Source: Maea johnstoni | Lineage: Eukaryota > Annelida > Polychaeta > Spionida > Magelonidae | Direction: 5' to 3' | NCBI GenBank assembly: GCA_963942565.1 | Contig: OZ012684.1 | Span: 72,002,895-72,066,894, forward strand | DNA length: 64,000 nt | In this document: piece by piece, positions 52,050 to 64,000 of the stretch | Numbering within the stretch: position 1 is the first letter of the stretch | Layout: each line of letters starts with the position of its first letter | Made by a program: the position numbers and the translations under genes | Notes under the pieces: generated by a model | Seen by the model: only the letters and a program-made list of their open reading frames with translations | What the model was told of the DNA's origin: nothing | The model's database searches: none

Positions 52050-53008
52050 ATAAAAATATTTATGGCTTTTTATATAAACTTAAGCCATCTAGCCCTGCTG
52101 TGCTAATGAAAAGTTTGGCTGTTGTCTGTAAACATGTGTTCAGATTTAGTGTTCAGCCCAAACTGAACCGTGCTTGATTTCGAGCTGTAGCAGTTAGTCA
52201 AATCCATGTAACATGTCTCTATCTATAGCTGACAGTACATACATATTATGTCATTGTTATGTGTAACACTGCAGAGGTATTCATAACACTGGGTTTGACA
52301 AGTTAGCACAGCATAACACATTCGATCGTGCCTAGAGTACTCTGTCCAATGTAACATCTTGATCTGGGAAAATGGGTACAATAATTTCGAAATATCAAAT
52401 TCAAGAGATATTTGAAAAAATATTGTGGATTGATGAAGAAAATTTCTCTTAAATATTTCCAACTATTTGCTTTTGTTGGAGATATGTTATTCAAATAATC
52501 AAGCTTTAATATGGGGTACTGCAGGCTTAAATGGGTTAAATGAGAAATGTGTCTGGTTAATATGCTTCTGGTTGTTGAAGACCTTTATTGGCATCCCAGA
52601 AATACTCCAACAACTTCTAGACTAGTGTTAGGGGTTTGTGAGGCAATAAGTGTGAACACGGAACAGCTCTTAAACTTCACAGTTATGATACCCACGAGTG
52701 GCATCTCCCTTATTTAAATTTACATGCCATATCCATGACCTTTCTTGTAGTTCCTGATGGTCTCTGAGGGGTGGGGATCTGGGTAACATAAATTCAAGCA
52801 ATAAAAAAGACTTGTGGAGAACAGTCATAGAAATGAGTGGGGATAGACTTGTCAGTGATTTATAAGTAGCTTGTCAGATATAAATGAGTGTCAACACGAA
52901 TATTTCTTAGCCTGGATTTAGACTAGCTTATAATATGAAGAGGTCACACTTAGGGTCTTCAGATGCACTTCAGGGAGGAGAATGGCTGATGGCCAGATTT
53001 AAGGCTGG

Positions 53009-53400
53009 TATAATAATAATAATAATAATAATAATAATTGATATTTGATATAGCACCCTTTCCACCTATAATGTTCAAAAGCGCTTTTGAGTCATTGGAC
53101 AGTTGTCATGGTCCATATAGTCAATTAAACTCCTTTCGAAATAGCAATGTTTTCAGCTGTTTCTTGAAGTTTTGCACACTCAGCAGCCTTGATGTTATCA
53201 GGGAGCTCACTCCAAAGGCATGGTGCATAGGCACAGAATGGTATACATATACTAGCACTGCCCTCAACAAGCACCAAGAATACAAGGATGGTCTGGATAG
53301 TATGGATTGTTTTCATTCTTTCTCACCAGGTGGCTCTGTGTGAGCCTGATATTAAAACAGGCAGGTAGAGCTATATGGTGCCAGCTATAGGTCTCTGACA
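53009..53400 (-). mobile_element. 5'-truncated LINE 3' end with ATT tail
   Basis: On the minus strand the end of a reverse-transcriptase protein is legible: CAYAPCLWSELPDNIK, then in the next frame VQNFKKQLKTLLFRKEF and a stop. This matches the closing WNxLPxxI...FKxxLKxxLF motif of CR1/Jockey/RTE-like LINEs. A one-base frameshift lies between the two pieces. The 3'UTR is about 90 bases (with AAAAGCGCTTTTGA) and is followed by about nine ATT units at 53,009-53,038. The upstream limit near 53,400 is approximate. Confidence 0.75.
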
Positions 53401-54199
53401 GTGCTCCGTCTAGACCACATAGATTGGTCAAGTTGAGGCAAAGTTGTAATGCTCAGCAACAAGTAACATAATCTAGTTTGAACATAGAGTGGCAACACTT
53501 TTGCTAGAAAAGTTTCCGGCTGAATAGCTGCTGTATTAATAGAGCATTCTTAATCCTCTTATGACATGCATTTCCTGTTTAACAAGGAACACGCAACATT
53601 ACAAGATGATAATTAGGAGTTTTGTCATTGTTGGTTACAAGGAATCCAAACTAATTGGTCAAAAGTAGGTGATTGGCTTAAGATCAATTATGTAGAAGTA
53701 GAATTGGAAAAAAACAAAAAAAAAAAACAATTAGAATTAGAATTGAAAAGACAAAAACAATTTTGTTTTTGTTTTATGTCATGCCAAAATCTGATGCACT
53801 GGCCACTTGATATCTGATCTCTTATGCCAGAGGTTCTACAATAGAAAATATTATCCTCTCATACTTCATATGCACCATTTATTTATAGAGGAACTCATTG
53901 TAAGTGACTGAAGCTTAGGGATAGGATAGGTTTATTCAATATCATTCCAAATAACGGTATCACAGCAGGATAAGGGTTAATTGCTACCTTGACGTCTCCG
54001 CATGAAGGAAGTTTGCTGTATATTAGTAAAATTTCTGAAGCTAACAGTGCTAGATTTAGCAAAACTAGGCTCTTTTCATGTAGCCAGTATCGTTACAATT
54101 ATTGTTAAGGTATCGTTAAGGAGTAATTGTATAATGGAAATAGTAAAGCCATATGGCTGAATTACCATTTTACTAGTTTGACTCAGTTGTCAGAGATAC

Positions 54200-54626
54200 T
54201 AGAGCTGCACTCACGGAGGGAGATCAACTCATGAGCTCACCACCCGTTTGACTCGTGAGCTCATGAGCTCACGGACGTTCTGATTTTCCAAAAAAATATT
54301 TATTTTCCAGCCCAGCTATTAAGAAATAAATATTTATTGGCAGACATTTATTAACATTGCCATGTTTATTTAATTTCAAAACGTGCTGACGAGGTAAAAA
54401 GGTCAGTTTAACACTTAACACCGCTTGAATGTATACATTGGAGAATGTATTGAAGACATGACAGTGATAAGCAGTTATGTATGTTGATAATGTGTGTTAT
54501 GTCCCCTGTGTTACGTTTGTGTTCCCAACATCGACGAGCTCACGATTTGAACATTTCAGCTCGAGCTCGGCGAGTTTGCTCCAGGGCTCGAGCCACTCGA
54601 GTTCGTGAGTGGTGAGTGCAGCTCTA
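54200..54626. mobile_element. hAT-type MITE with exact 8-bp target duplication
   Basis: The ends TAGAGCTGCACTCAC and GTGAGTGCAGCTCTA are perfect inverted repeats of 15 bases. Both sides carry AGAGATAC (54,192-54,199 and 54,627-54,634), an exact 8-bp duplication typical of hAT transposons. Sub-terminal GAGCTC-rich palindromes (CTCGTGAGCTCATGAGCTC) add more hairpins. It is 427 bases long with no transposase. Confidence 0.92.
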
Positions 54627-54799
54627 AGAGATACCCATGTAACCCGTATATATATATATGCAATATTTTAAGTATTCCCTTGAATCTTAATAGATAACAT
54701 ATTGCTAAGAAATTCTTGAGGAATTTACACAGCAGGTTGATTTTCACACCTGTAATTTTTATTTCTACCTGTATGCAGAAGGCCGCTATGATTCACTAT

Positions 54800-55036
54800 C
54801 ATGCTGTTTCATTACATATTCACTGTATATATACTGTTTTGCTGCATTCGCCATATTGCAGCTTCCCAGTGAGTGAGTGAGTGAGCGAGTGTGTGTTCTA
54901 GGTGAGATGAATGCGCGGCTACCAGATAGCTGCACGCTCGATATCACCAGTATTTGCCTATATATGTATGTAGGGTACGCAACATACGTGCCTGTTGGTA
55001 GTAGTAGCCTCAGCTTACATGCAGCAGGAAGGCAGC
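54800..55036 (+). promoter_or_regulatory. Putative promoter and 5'UTR of first exon 4
   Basis: This CG-containing stretch (GAATGCGCGGCTACC, GCACGCTCGATATC) lies directly upstream of the ATG at 55,037. An acceptor-like CATGCAGCAG at 55,018-55,027 offers an alternative in which the exon is spliced to an earlier untranslated exon. A GAGT repeat lies at 54,870-54,890. Confidence 0.35.
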
Positions 55037-55091
55037 ATGTCTCTAGTGCGCCGCGGCAGCTCAGGTAGAGGATATTCTCGCGTTCGGCCAG
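55037..55091 (+). CDS. Candidate alternative first coding exon 4 (MSLVRRGSSGRGYSRVRP)
   Basis: The ATG at 55,037 in GGCAGCATGTC opens 18 codons, basic and Arg/Ser-rich (MSLVRRGSSGRGYSRVRP), plus one base. It ends CCAG before the donor GTATGT at 55,092. An inner donor at 55,065 (TCAGGTAGAG) would give a shorter nine-residue form, MSLVRRGSS, and leaves the same phase. RRGSS is a possible basophilic-kinase site. The CG-rich codons stand out from the surrounding AT-rich DNA. The family is not recognised. Confidence 0.5.
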
Positions 55092-55099
55092 GTATGTAC

Positions 55100-57055
55100 T
55101 AAAGCTGCTTAAGTATAATACCTGGACCTATATTAGCCAAGCCTGCTGCTGCTGCTGTACTAAGTACTGTACCACTACTTCTCTTCTGGCTATAGGGTGG
55201 TGGAGGACTATCTTTATCATATACTGCAGTTTTTTTCATGGGAAAATCAGGTCATGGCCCCTAGAATTTATCGAGCATCTGGAGGTTGGACTACCTTGAG
55301 TTTTCACTTGAGTTAACACGTGCAAGTGTTCCATAATACCAAGAACTGCCTTGCTAGACGGTGGATGTACTCAGTGTAGGAGAATCTTTTACTCACAAAA
55401 TGGTATCACATGTTACTCAGGATACTGCCGGGAAGACAGGTACGTAGTAAAAATGTATTTTGTTGAAAACATTAGTGTGTATAGGTGTGTTTGTAACTGT
55501 AAATTAGATCATACGATATTATTCCAATCAATGATAACATCACTGTGGCTGTCTGGGTGTGAACAATGCGTTGCAGCCATATGCTTTCATGGATACATAT
55601 ATACATAGTGGAGGAAGTGCTAGATGGCTGACAATACCCATAGTCTTCAATCTTTGTTACATACTGTCATAAGTGCATTTTCTTCACATATCATTTTTGT
55701 GGGTTGATCTGCATCATTGAAAATCCAATCGAAGCATTGTGATTCTTGCATATGTGGTGAAGTATCTTTTCTAACCGCACTGTTAATTTATTCCAACATT
55801 CATCCAAGACTGACATATTAGATGTTTTCCTAATTTAATACCTGGGTTTGGAGTCTGTATAAAATGAGAATGAAAGGGTTGGAAATGTGATTGAATTACC
55901 AAGTTTGGCTCATCCCTTTTGACAGGTAAATGAGCCACTTTCCTTGGAAACAGTTCTTCTGAAACTTATAACTACTTATTTTGTCAGAATCTTAGTTGAA
56001 TTGGGTGTACACATTGATTTATCAGACAAAAAGGAAATATATTAACGCAGCTTAAAAGCACACAGGCCATAGAGAAAAAATAGCCCAATGCGCTCAGACA
56101 TCTGCACTATCAATGATAATTTCATCATCATAAAATCTGTAATTGATGTTCATTCAGTAGGATGCTATCACATTTGTACCAATAATCAACAAATACAGAA
56201 AACCTTGCTTTTCTCTGACTCCTCTACCTCAGATATTTATTATCCTGGCCGAAGCAGTGGTCCAGAAGCATTCCTATCTACTAAATGTTAATAGCATAAC
56301 TCAGATTTTGGTTACCGTAGACACTTCGCTTAGTCTCTATTACTATGCCAGAGGAAAGTGAGGTTTTGGGTATATACATATCCATCGACACATACCAATA
56401 ATCTACCATGTACCACATGCTCAAATCAAATCAAATCAACCATAGGTAGTAGGTGGTCATTGATCACACCAAAGGTATGATTGTGATTGTAAGGACGGAT
56501 GTGGGTGTTACTGGCTGTATGCCTGTACTGCGGTGCTGACCATTACTCCTGAGTGCAGGGCTAAGCAGCCAGCTGACCCAGTCTCCCTCTCCAAGGTAAC
56601 AGGGATGCCTAGCTACCTGGCTAATCACCTAGAGATGTCAGCTCTCCTGTCTGCTCCACAGATCAAAGACATATTGGAGCGATATTACTGTCACACCACC
56701 AGGAAATACCAGCCTACGCTTTAACACTTCATCGCCACGCCATCAGCACTAGTATATGCCATACTCACTATACTGTATGATGTGGTGGGGAGAAAATCCA
56801 TACTTTATGGATCTCCTTGTAGCACATATAATACCGACTGCCAGGGCGCCTCCTTTCGCAAGGACCCTTGTAGCATCAAAGGATTAGTTCTCGCGTATGA
56901 AAATATCAGGTTTCTGCGTGAGTGCTAATGGAATAAAATGAATGCTTTGTTTTGGTATTGATGGAGAGGAACAAGATCGCCATGACCTCCTCCCATGGAC
57001 CAATATCAACACTAGCACACCCACAATTCGAGCAAAATCTAGCAATTTGTATATG
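55100..57055. other. Probable intron, no coding feature supported
   Basis: A less AT-rich block at 56,500-56,730 has an acceptor-like CTGTCTGCTCCACAG before a frame of 20 codons to a stop. I could not connect it to other exons. Confidence 0.4.
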
Positions 57056-57059
57056 TACA

Positions 57060-57261
<202 letters not shown>

Positions 57262-57952
57262 GATGGTAACTATAGTGGAATTCGCCTAATTGACCTATGA
57301 ACCAATCTTCAAAACAGGAGATGTGCTTCGGTAGAATAGTATGAGACTGCATTTCTTTCCCTGTGCGCTTTTGTTAGATCACCAGCTTGTTTGGTATCAG
57401 AGAAAAGAAATCTTCACATATAAATCTTGTCTTCAGTAAATCATCAGGGATCACCTGCATTCTTTCCTCTTACATGGGTACCAGTTGATAGTTGACAAGA
57501 AAAACTAAATCATACTGAAAGACACTGCTTTGAAGTGGCACTCCATAATCTTTAATTTATGGTCAGCTGCGATTGTTTCAATACTACAATATTGGGCAAC
57601 CATAACTCTCACACCTCTTATGGATGTTTATATGATGCCAATTTAATCAGTCACCATTGGGATTACTGTTGTAATAGCACACACAGCAATAGGTGATAAT
57701 TAGTTAAGATTGGCTTACATTCTCATATGGATGATACATAGGTAATGTGTTCATGTACCTAGTACAAGAGAAAAAGCACCCCATTATGCGCTTCCGATGA
57801 TCAGTGTTTTCCTAGCCAATATAGTGATTTGCATTGTCAAGATTTTACTGATTCATCGTCAGGTTACCTGGTCATCTATGGAAACCAATATTCTCAATTT
57901 AACATTCTTTGCATTCCACTCTTATTTGACTTAATTTCATTTATGTTTGTAA

Positions 57953-57954
<2 letters not shown>

Positions 57955-58035
<81 letters not shown>

Positions 58036-58076
58036 GATAGATAGATATATTTATATAGATAGATAGATAGATAGAA
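57955..58076. repeat. TA microsatellite running into TAGA units
   Basis: About 36 TA units, followed by ATAGATAGATAG stretches to about 58,076. Confidence 0.95.
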
Positions 58077-58522
58077 AGATAAGTACATTCATAGTGTAAT
58101 TGGTATGATGTCATATTACGCATCAACACTCTATTCTTTCTCTACATTAATGAATTATTTAGATTAAGGGCTGTTGTCCTGGGGATCAGGGGCAGTTGCC
58201 CTAGTATAGGTAGGGTATGACATGCAGGTGTGACTTTAATACCAGGACCTGCCTACCATCAGCATACCTGCCATTAACACACCTGAAAAAGCTACCTGTT
58301 AGCCTTGATGGCGGCCCAGGCTGCTGAGCTGATATTACTGCTGTCGCTGCATACTGCTGGTGTCTGGCCTTTCAGAGTGCCTGTGAAATATGATGATATG
58401 AAACAAGAAAACCATATGGCACCCCATAATACCACGCCAACCGTACACACCTGAACGCAGGGGATCTATTAGAAGTGTACCTGGAGAAATGTCAAATATG
58501 GCCACATTCAAAAAAAGCTTAG

Positions 58523-58863
58523 CAGGGCTCGACGCTAACAGTGGTCCTATGGCCCTAGGCCAGTAAAAATTTCCCAAAATGGCTTAGGGCCACAAAACAT
58601 ACGTCAACTGGTCCTACAGGGTCAGTAAACATTTGGGACATTCTTGTTAACAAGTTTCCCCTCAGGAATGTGCCAAATGTTTTTGAAATAAATGAAGATG
58701 ACATAAATAAAGATAAATGTTATCTGTGGATTTTATGCAATGTTTTTTCTTTTTATATTAAAGAAAAATTTGTAGGACTAGTAAAATTTTTGCAGGACCA
58801 GTATCTCGGAGGTGTTACTGTTCCTACGGGGCCAGTAACAGTTTGAGTTAGCGTTGAGGCCTG
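58523..58863 (+). mobile_element. 341-bp MITE with exact CTTAG duplication
   Basis: The ends CAGGGCTCGACGCTAAC and GTTAGCGTTGAGGCCTG are inverted, with exact 5-bp flanks CTTAG at 58,518-58,522 and 58,864-58,868. The interior has several GGTCCTAC/GTAGGACC-type inverted blocks. The sister copy is at 16,859. Confidence 0.92.
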
Positions 58864-58869
58864 CTTAGA

Positions 58870-60670
58870 GTTTATGATTCTAGTATTGGCAGTTTGGGAG
58901 CAGTTTTCTTGACTACTGCTATGCTTACTTGTAACAAGCCTTTGAATGAAATAAAGGTAAAATTATATTAACGATAATAGTAGCCCTGCTAACACAAACA
59001 AAATATAAAACAAAAACATAAGGTATCCCCATGATGCTATACACAATACCACTGACATTAAGGGCATCTATCTGGAGGTCACCCTGACCAATATCAGGTA
59101 TGGACCTGGACTAGTTTCAAGGCTTTGTAATTGGTTCTGTACATGAGTTTTCACCATATAAGCTCACAGGCCTAAATGTTCTTTTGAGGTGGCACTAATG
59201 GTGTTCTTCTTATCTGCCAAAAAGTCACCTTCTGGCATGCCATCTGGTGACTAACTTGGGAACTGAATAGACTAGTGTACAACAAATGCTATTGTTAACA
59301 TATACAAATTGAAGGTAGTATTCTACCTAGAAGTTTGGCTAAACTGGGCTGAGTTTGTGCCCAGAAATTGGATTAGGCTTATAATTGTGTGTGTAGCCCT
59401 CTAGCCCTATAGCAGTTCTATAGTATGGTTGTATAATTTGTTGATGCTTCCGTTTACAGAACTAATTACTTCCCAAGATAATCCCTTCAAAGAGATCAAC
59501 CAATACATCGGTCAGCTGTGACAAATGTGAAAATGTTTTGTTTCTCCATTTTAACTTGATAAAAGCAGTAATGAGGCTGTTATTTTAGTCTTGCGTAATC
59601 CTCTTAGTACGTTACCACGGGAGGTTGTCCTGATGCTGGTTTCAGGAAGAATTGGAGCACTAGTGCACATGCAATATTAGCTGCCACTGCCGTGTGGTAT
59701 GCCTATGCTGCATTTACTTGGGCTGCTATTTTGGTTCACCTATTGTATAAATACAGCTGGCATGCCCATACACTCGAGGCCTGTGGCTCATAAATAAATA
59801 AGCACTAGGTGTGTATGTAGTATTGACAACTGGTGGTAGGTGGCAGCACTGTATGCTCAATATGATGATCATCAATGCTCTGGTGATCAAGAATTCATGA
59901 ACAGCTACAAACATGCAACAAGTATGTATTGAACATCCTTTTCCCAAGATCTACTTGCGTTGACTTCAACCCATGCTTAGTTTTGTTTATTCCCTCCAGG
60001 TGGTGCCATAAGAGCTTCAGTAAACACAAGTAATATTTTACAGCTCCTGATGACTGTGCTGCCATCTGTAGTAGAGTGATTACCGGTACAGTTGATAGGA
60101 AGCTTGAATAATCGCTCTGATACAAATGACTGTTGACGAGCTGATGAAAAACGAATTGAGTTATAGCTCCACGCTGAATTTTTTTATATCCTTACTTAGA
60201 TTAAGTGAGCCATATTTTTTAGGAAAGACTCCTATCTCAATTGATGTCATTATTTCTTGTGGTGAGTCCTATTTGATTAAGTCTGAGAACTAGGCTTATT
60301 TGTTCTCAGCTGATGATGAATGATGAATCTGTTGATTGGAATGAAGGTAATGCTCAGTTGTATACCAGGTGAACTAAGGTGGCACCTGCTAAGACACAGT
60401 GGGGAACAGAGATTAATGCTACTTTTTGCCTCCACATGAAGCAGATTGTATGAAGACATCCAACATGGCCACCACTAGATCCAAATAGCATTGCTTGACT
60501 TGTACTAAGAATTCAACTCGCTTTGTGTAATGCCTTTGTATACCAGTCGCAAGAAAACTGGATTCTATAAGATGGCATTTATGTGATATTTTTATCATTG
60601 TACTAAATCATTATGAAGGCCTATATCCTTCTTCAGTAATTCTTGCCACAGCCATTTCTCACCCTCACAA
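58870..60670. other. Probable intron, nothing recognised
   Basis: AT-rich DNA with chance frames of up to 76 residues and no clear repeat. Confidence 0.4.
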
Positions 60671-60676
60671 TCATAG

Positions 60677-61025
60677 TTGTTGTCATCAGCATCATCTCCC
60701 TCATCATCACAATCATTTTATTGTCATCATCACCACCATCCTCACAATCATCAGTGTTGGCATCACCATCATGACTTTCTAAATGGTCATCATCACCACA
60801 ATCATCGTTATCATCATCATCTCTACCATCCCTGTTGCCATTGTCATTATCACCATCATTAAAGTCGTCATTGCTATTGTCATCTTCACCATCATCACAA
60901 TTATCACCATAATTATTGTTATCGTCATTATCACTGTCATCATCAAAATTGTTGTTGTTGTTGTCACCACCAACATTGTTATCATCATCACCAGTGACAC
61001 CATTATTGTCATCACCATCACCATA
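60677..61025. repeat. Imperfect TCA/ACC trinucleotide array
   Basis: About 350 bases dominated by ATC, TCA and ACC triplets. It produces open His-, Ile/Val- and Met/Thr-rich frames on both strands that should not be annotated as genes. Confidence 0.92.
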
Positions 61026-61271
61026 AGACTTGACAAAGAAGTCTGTCTTTTCTGTTTACTATTACATCAAAAATGCTGTATCTGTGATGAAGGTGATGGA
61101 GGTAATATTGAAATACAGCACTAACATATTCACCTGTTTCCATTTTCAGGCAGAGAACAATAGGCATTGTTGTATTGTGAAGGTGCTCGGTGTAGGTGGC
61201 CTGCTCCTCCTCCTACCTGTGTGTGACGTATGTGCATCCTGTAATCCCTTGCCTCCTCTATTATCTTGTAG

Positions 61272-61310
61272 ATGCACATAAGATGGCAGGCAAAGTGGAA
61301 GGTCATGGAG
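61272..61310 (+). CDS. Candidate 39-bp symmetric cassette exon (DAHKMAGKVEGHG)
   Basis: A strong pyrimidine tract (CCTTGCCTCCTCTATTATCTTGTAG) ends at 61,271 and the donor GTCAGT starts at 61,311. Entered one base into a codon, as the candidate first exons would require, the exon reads (G)AT then AHKMAGKVEGHG and leaves again one base into a codon. So it can be included or skipped without shifting the frame. It could also act as a start exon using the in-frame ATG at 61,283 (MAGKVEGHG). Short and without a domain; support comes from the splice sites and phase. Confidence 0.45.
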
Positions 61311-61379
61311 GTCAGTGTGGTGACCCTCTTCTCCGCCCCGCCTGTGTGAGACCCCTGTAGGGTGCCACCTAGACTCAAT

Positions 61380-61394
61380 ACCCCCCCCCCCCCC
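61380..61394. repeat. Homopolymer C run
   Basis: About 14 C in a row, prone to length errors. Confidence 0.9.
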
Positions 61395-61584
61395 ACTACC
61401 CAACCCCCCTCCTCCTACCCTTACTCATTCTCTACCACACATCCATTCAATCTCAGCTCTTTAAGAAACACTCAGGCTTCATATGAAAACTTAACTCTCA
61501 TTGCTCAATGGCTTGGATTTAGGTCTAATGTCTATGATTACTTTCACTTTTTCTAGAAGTAAAGACGCAAAGATTTAAAAATTG

Positions 61585-61925
61585 AAATTCATCAATTGCT
61601 ATTTATTTTAATTGATATCAACACTCATCTCTTTCAAATTTGTGTTTTTCACTAAGTATTTGGTATTGTGATAAAAGGCTGCACACAATCTTAAACTTAA
61701 CTTTCCTTACTCAGTATGTTTTTATATTATACACTTATCTCTTTCAAATTAGTGTTTTTCACTACGTATTTGCTATTGGGAAAAAAATGGAATTCATCAA
61801 TTGCCATTTATTTTAAATTGGTACAGTCTCTAATCAACACTCGTCTCTTTCAAATTTGCTATTGTGATAAAAGGCTGCACACAATCCTAAACTTAACTTT
61901 TCTTACTCAATATGTTTTTGTATAC
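61585..61925 (+). repeat. Tandem ~200-bp repeat, two full copies and a partial one
   Basis: ATTCATCAATTGCYATTTA, then CTCTTTCAAATTTG, then GTGATAAAAGGCTGCACAC, then CTTACTCARTATGTTTTT occur at about 61,588-61,720 and again at 61,790-61,922. A partial copy between them carries CTTATCTCTTTCAAATTAGTG. Confidence 0.8.
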
Positions 61926-61939
61926 AGGGCAACAAGTCA

Positions 61940-63960
61940 TTGAGCATGAGTGTGTGTTACAGGAGTCACTTTTCTCGTAAAGAATTTCATCCAAACATTT
62001 TCTCTGTAGTGCCCCTTCACTGAGATCATTCACATCCTCATATTGATAGCAACGTTCCCTTTTCACATGTTACACATACAATCTCTGGTATATATGGAAC
62101 TTAAAAAGCTTTAAAACAAAAAGGAACAGGGTACATGATAGAAAATATCAAAATTATTCATTCCGCATAATATCCAGTTCTACTTGAACCAAACTAGTCA
62201 CTTTAAATGACAATATTATATAAGTATTATGATACGAATTGAAGTAACATAACTGAGTGGCCTGGATTTGATGTGGTTGTGAGTTTTCCCATTGTTATAT
62301 AACGTTGGAGGTTTTTGTGGCATTCTCCAGATGTGTGATCACTGGTTGGGATTTTTGAGCGGTACACTCTAGTTGTAAGCCCCGCTAGTAGACCTTCTAT
62401 CTAATCTCTCTATCTCTGTACATACTAGCTAGTTCCTATTGTAACAGAAAAATGTAAGATAATAATCATTGATTTCTAGAATAGTTTCATGTAATACATT
62501 TCATGTTGAGTTTGTCCTTAGAATGCTTCATTGTAAAGCTATTGTAGTCATATACAAGTTTTATTGTCAGATTTGCACTCCAGTTCAAAATGCAAATTAT
62601 CTCAATAAATAAAAACACATACTTGAAAGAAGAATATTGAAATGAGTGGGATAAAAAATCTGGTTATAACAGTAAGACATATGCAGTTGGTGCCTTTTCG
62701 ATTAAAGGAAGAACTTAGTAATAATAAAATCAGTCCTGTTTTAAAATTTTCTGAATAATTTTACTGTGGTGAATTTACAATTACCATGAAAGTCACTCCT
62801 AAATATTAACATTGTAGGTGTAAACTTAACAAAATTCAGTTTCCCATGATATCTTCTAATACAGATTGAAAATGCTATCATTATTAATTTATTATAACCA
62901 TACACAAATTCTCCTCCTAACTAATAATTAATCAAATGCAAAACATGATAAATGGGTGGGTTTTTTTCCTTTGAAAACTGCATGCCTCATTTTTTCCCTA
63001 GAATAACTTAATATTAAGTGACTTTGTGCATGGATAAAATCAATTTATCACCAAGATTATTTTGTAGGTCTTCTAGTCATAGCCTTCTTTTTTCTCGTCG
63101 GGGGAGGGAAATTTTATTTTGTACCTTGAATGCATACATAGGCATGCTGGAGCAAGGGGTAGTTAATTTATGGATATGTAAAATAAGCCTCTGACAATTA
63201 TGAGGAATTTAAGGGTGAAAGTTATGGAATAAGGATGGATTCAATACGTTCTTTAAAAGTCGGTTTTCCTCAATTTTCTTATTTGCCAAAAGTACCAAAA
63301 GACCAATGAAGAAGTATTAGGATATAGTCCCATCTACATTTCATCGAAATTGGCAGACTTCACTATTATCATTACTTGCATACTCCCCAAAGAGCTGTCT
63401 GAAATGCACAGCGATGCACAATATACAGTACACTAATAACATCGAAGTTAACATTCTCAATTTCAATATGGCTGCATATACACTAAACAAATAGTTTAAC
63501 AAATAGTTCAACTCATAAACAACTAATGATTAACGATTCATACAAAAGGATTATTTAAGATATTTGATGTTGTCACAAAAATGCATTACATGAATGAATC
63601 AACTGTTGTTAGGACCAAAATGTTAAGCCATTTTACATGTGTATTAGTCATATTGTTAAGCGTATCAAAAAATGCTTTTTAGATCATTGTAGAATGTATG
63701 GTATTTTGTAGGTTTAAATTTTTTGTGACATTAGAAATAACTGATTTATGCAACATTTAGAGTAAGGAAAATACATTGCTGATGCATGCGACAGGGCTTA
63801 AATAGTTTGTCAAGGCAAAAGTCAGTCTTGAATGAATATCAAAAAGTAGGAACGAAAATTTTGTACATAAACCTCATGGAAAGTGGATGAAGCAGTTTAT
63901 AAAGATGGTTTGAATTGATGATTGTTACTTATGGTAAATTCTGTTTTTGTTCTCCTTTTG
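61940..63960. other. Probable intron, nothing recognised
   Basis: AT-rich DNA that ends in the strong pyrimidine tract leading into the exon at 63,968. Confidence 0.45.
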
Positions 63961-63967
63961 TTTCAAG

Positions 63968-63994
63968 ATTTCTTTCGCAGTGACAGAACTGAAG
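63968..63994 (+). CDS. Candidate 27-bp microexon (DFFRSDRTE), shared or cassette
   Basis: An excellent acceptor (TTCTGTTTTTGTTCTCCTTTTGTTTCAAG) ends at 63,967 and a donor, GTAGAC, begins at 63,995. Entered one base into a codon it reads (G)AT TTC TTT CGC AGT GAC AGA ACT GAA G, that is DFFRSDRTE, and exits in the same phase. It would join directly to any of the candidate first exons or to the 39-bp cassette. Microexons of this size are typical of regulated splicing in large neuronal or cytoskeletal genes. The rest of the gene is beyond the window, so the product cannot be named. Confidence 0.5.
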
Positions 63995-64000
63995 GTAGAC

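Noticed and set aside
56533-56724. 63-residue frame with an acceptor-like CTCCACAG inside
   Set aside because: No donor, no phase match and no recognisable peptide; not enough to call an exon.
60779-61124. Ile/Val- and Met/Thr-rich frames of 85-113 residues
   Set aside because: Produced by the TCA/ACC triplet array, with no domain or splice context.

Overview
The window reads as nuclear DNA of an invertebrate animal, probably a marine one. It is AT-rich and intron-rich, and most of it is non-coding. It has long microsatellites, several families of short inverted-repeat transposons, a LINE 3' end, and coding exons only tens of bases long with clear splice sites. An ectoine-synthase-like gene in an animal setting fits a marine invertebrate; a hemichordate or amphioxus-like deuterostome is my guess, but nothing here proves the taxon. 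There are no operons, bacterial signals or CRISPR arrays, and I recognised no tRNA or rRNA gene.

Region 1 (1-1,200, minus strand): the best gene is a 248-residue protein made of two tandem ectoine-synthase (EctC)-type cupin domains. It sits in one exon that starts just after a splice acceptor. A second copy of its 3' end lies about 300 bases away, and the homology stops within a few bases of a splice acceptor.

Region 2 (3,700-11,480): mobile DNA. It holds a short element with CAGGGCTCG-type ends, a giant imperfect palindrome (about 4.33-9.75 kb) whose 1.2-kb arms are built from ~360-bp tandem units, a nested MITE, a degenerate minisatellite, and a 535-bp MITE flanked by a 6-bp direct repeat.

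Region 3 (11.7-64 kb, plus strand): it looks like the 5' part of one very large gene. Candidate alternative first coding exons at 11,914, 22,365, 51,011 and 55,037 all end in the same splice phase (one base into a codon). Two small exons whose lengths are multiples of three (61,272-61,310 and 63,968-63,994) can each be entered and left in that same phase. A GC-richer untranslated first exon is likely near 34.86-35.21 kb. Different promoters would therefore give different short N-termini on one shared protein whose body lies beyond 64 kb. I cannot identify the protein; the layout resembles plakin/spectraplakin, ankyrin, 4.1 or PDE4 genes.

The introns carry a MITE family with 5-bp target-site duplications, a TTAA-ended MITE family, a hAT-type MITE with an exact 8-bp duplication, a LINE 3' end with an ATT tail, several minisatellites, and long TA, TC, CA and TCA tracts. 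Most long open frames outside these features come from simple repeats or chance.
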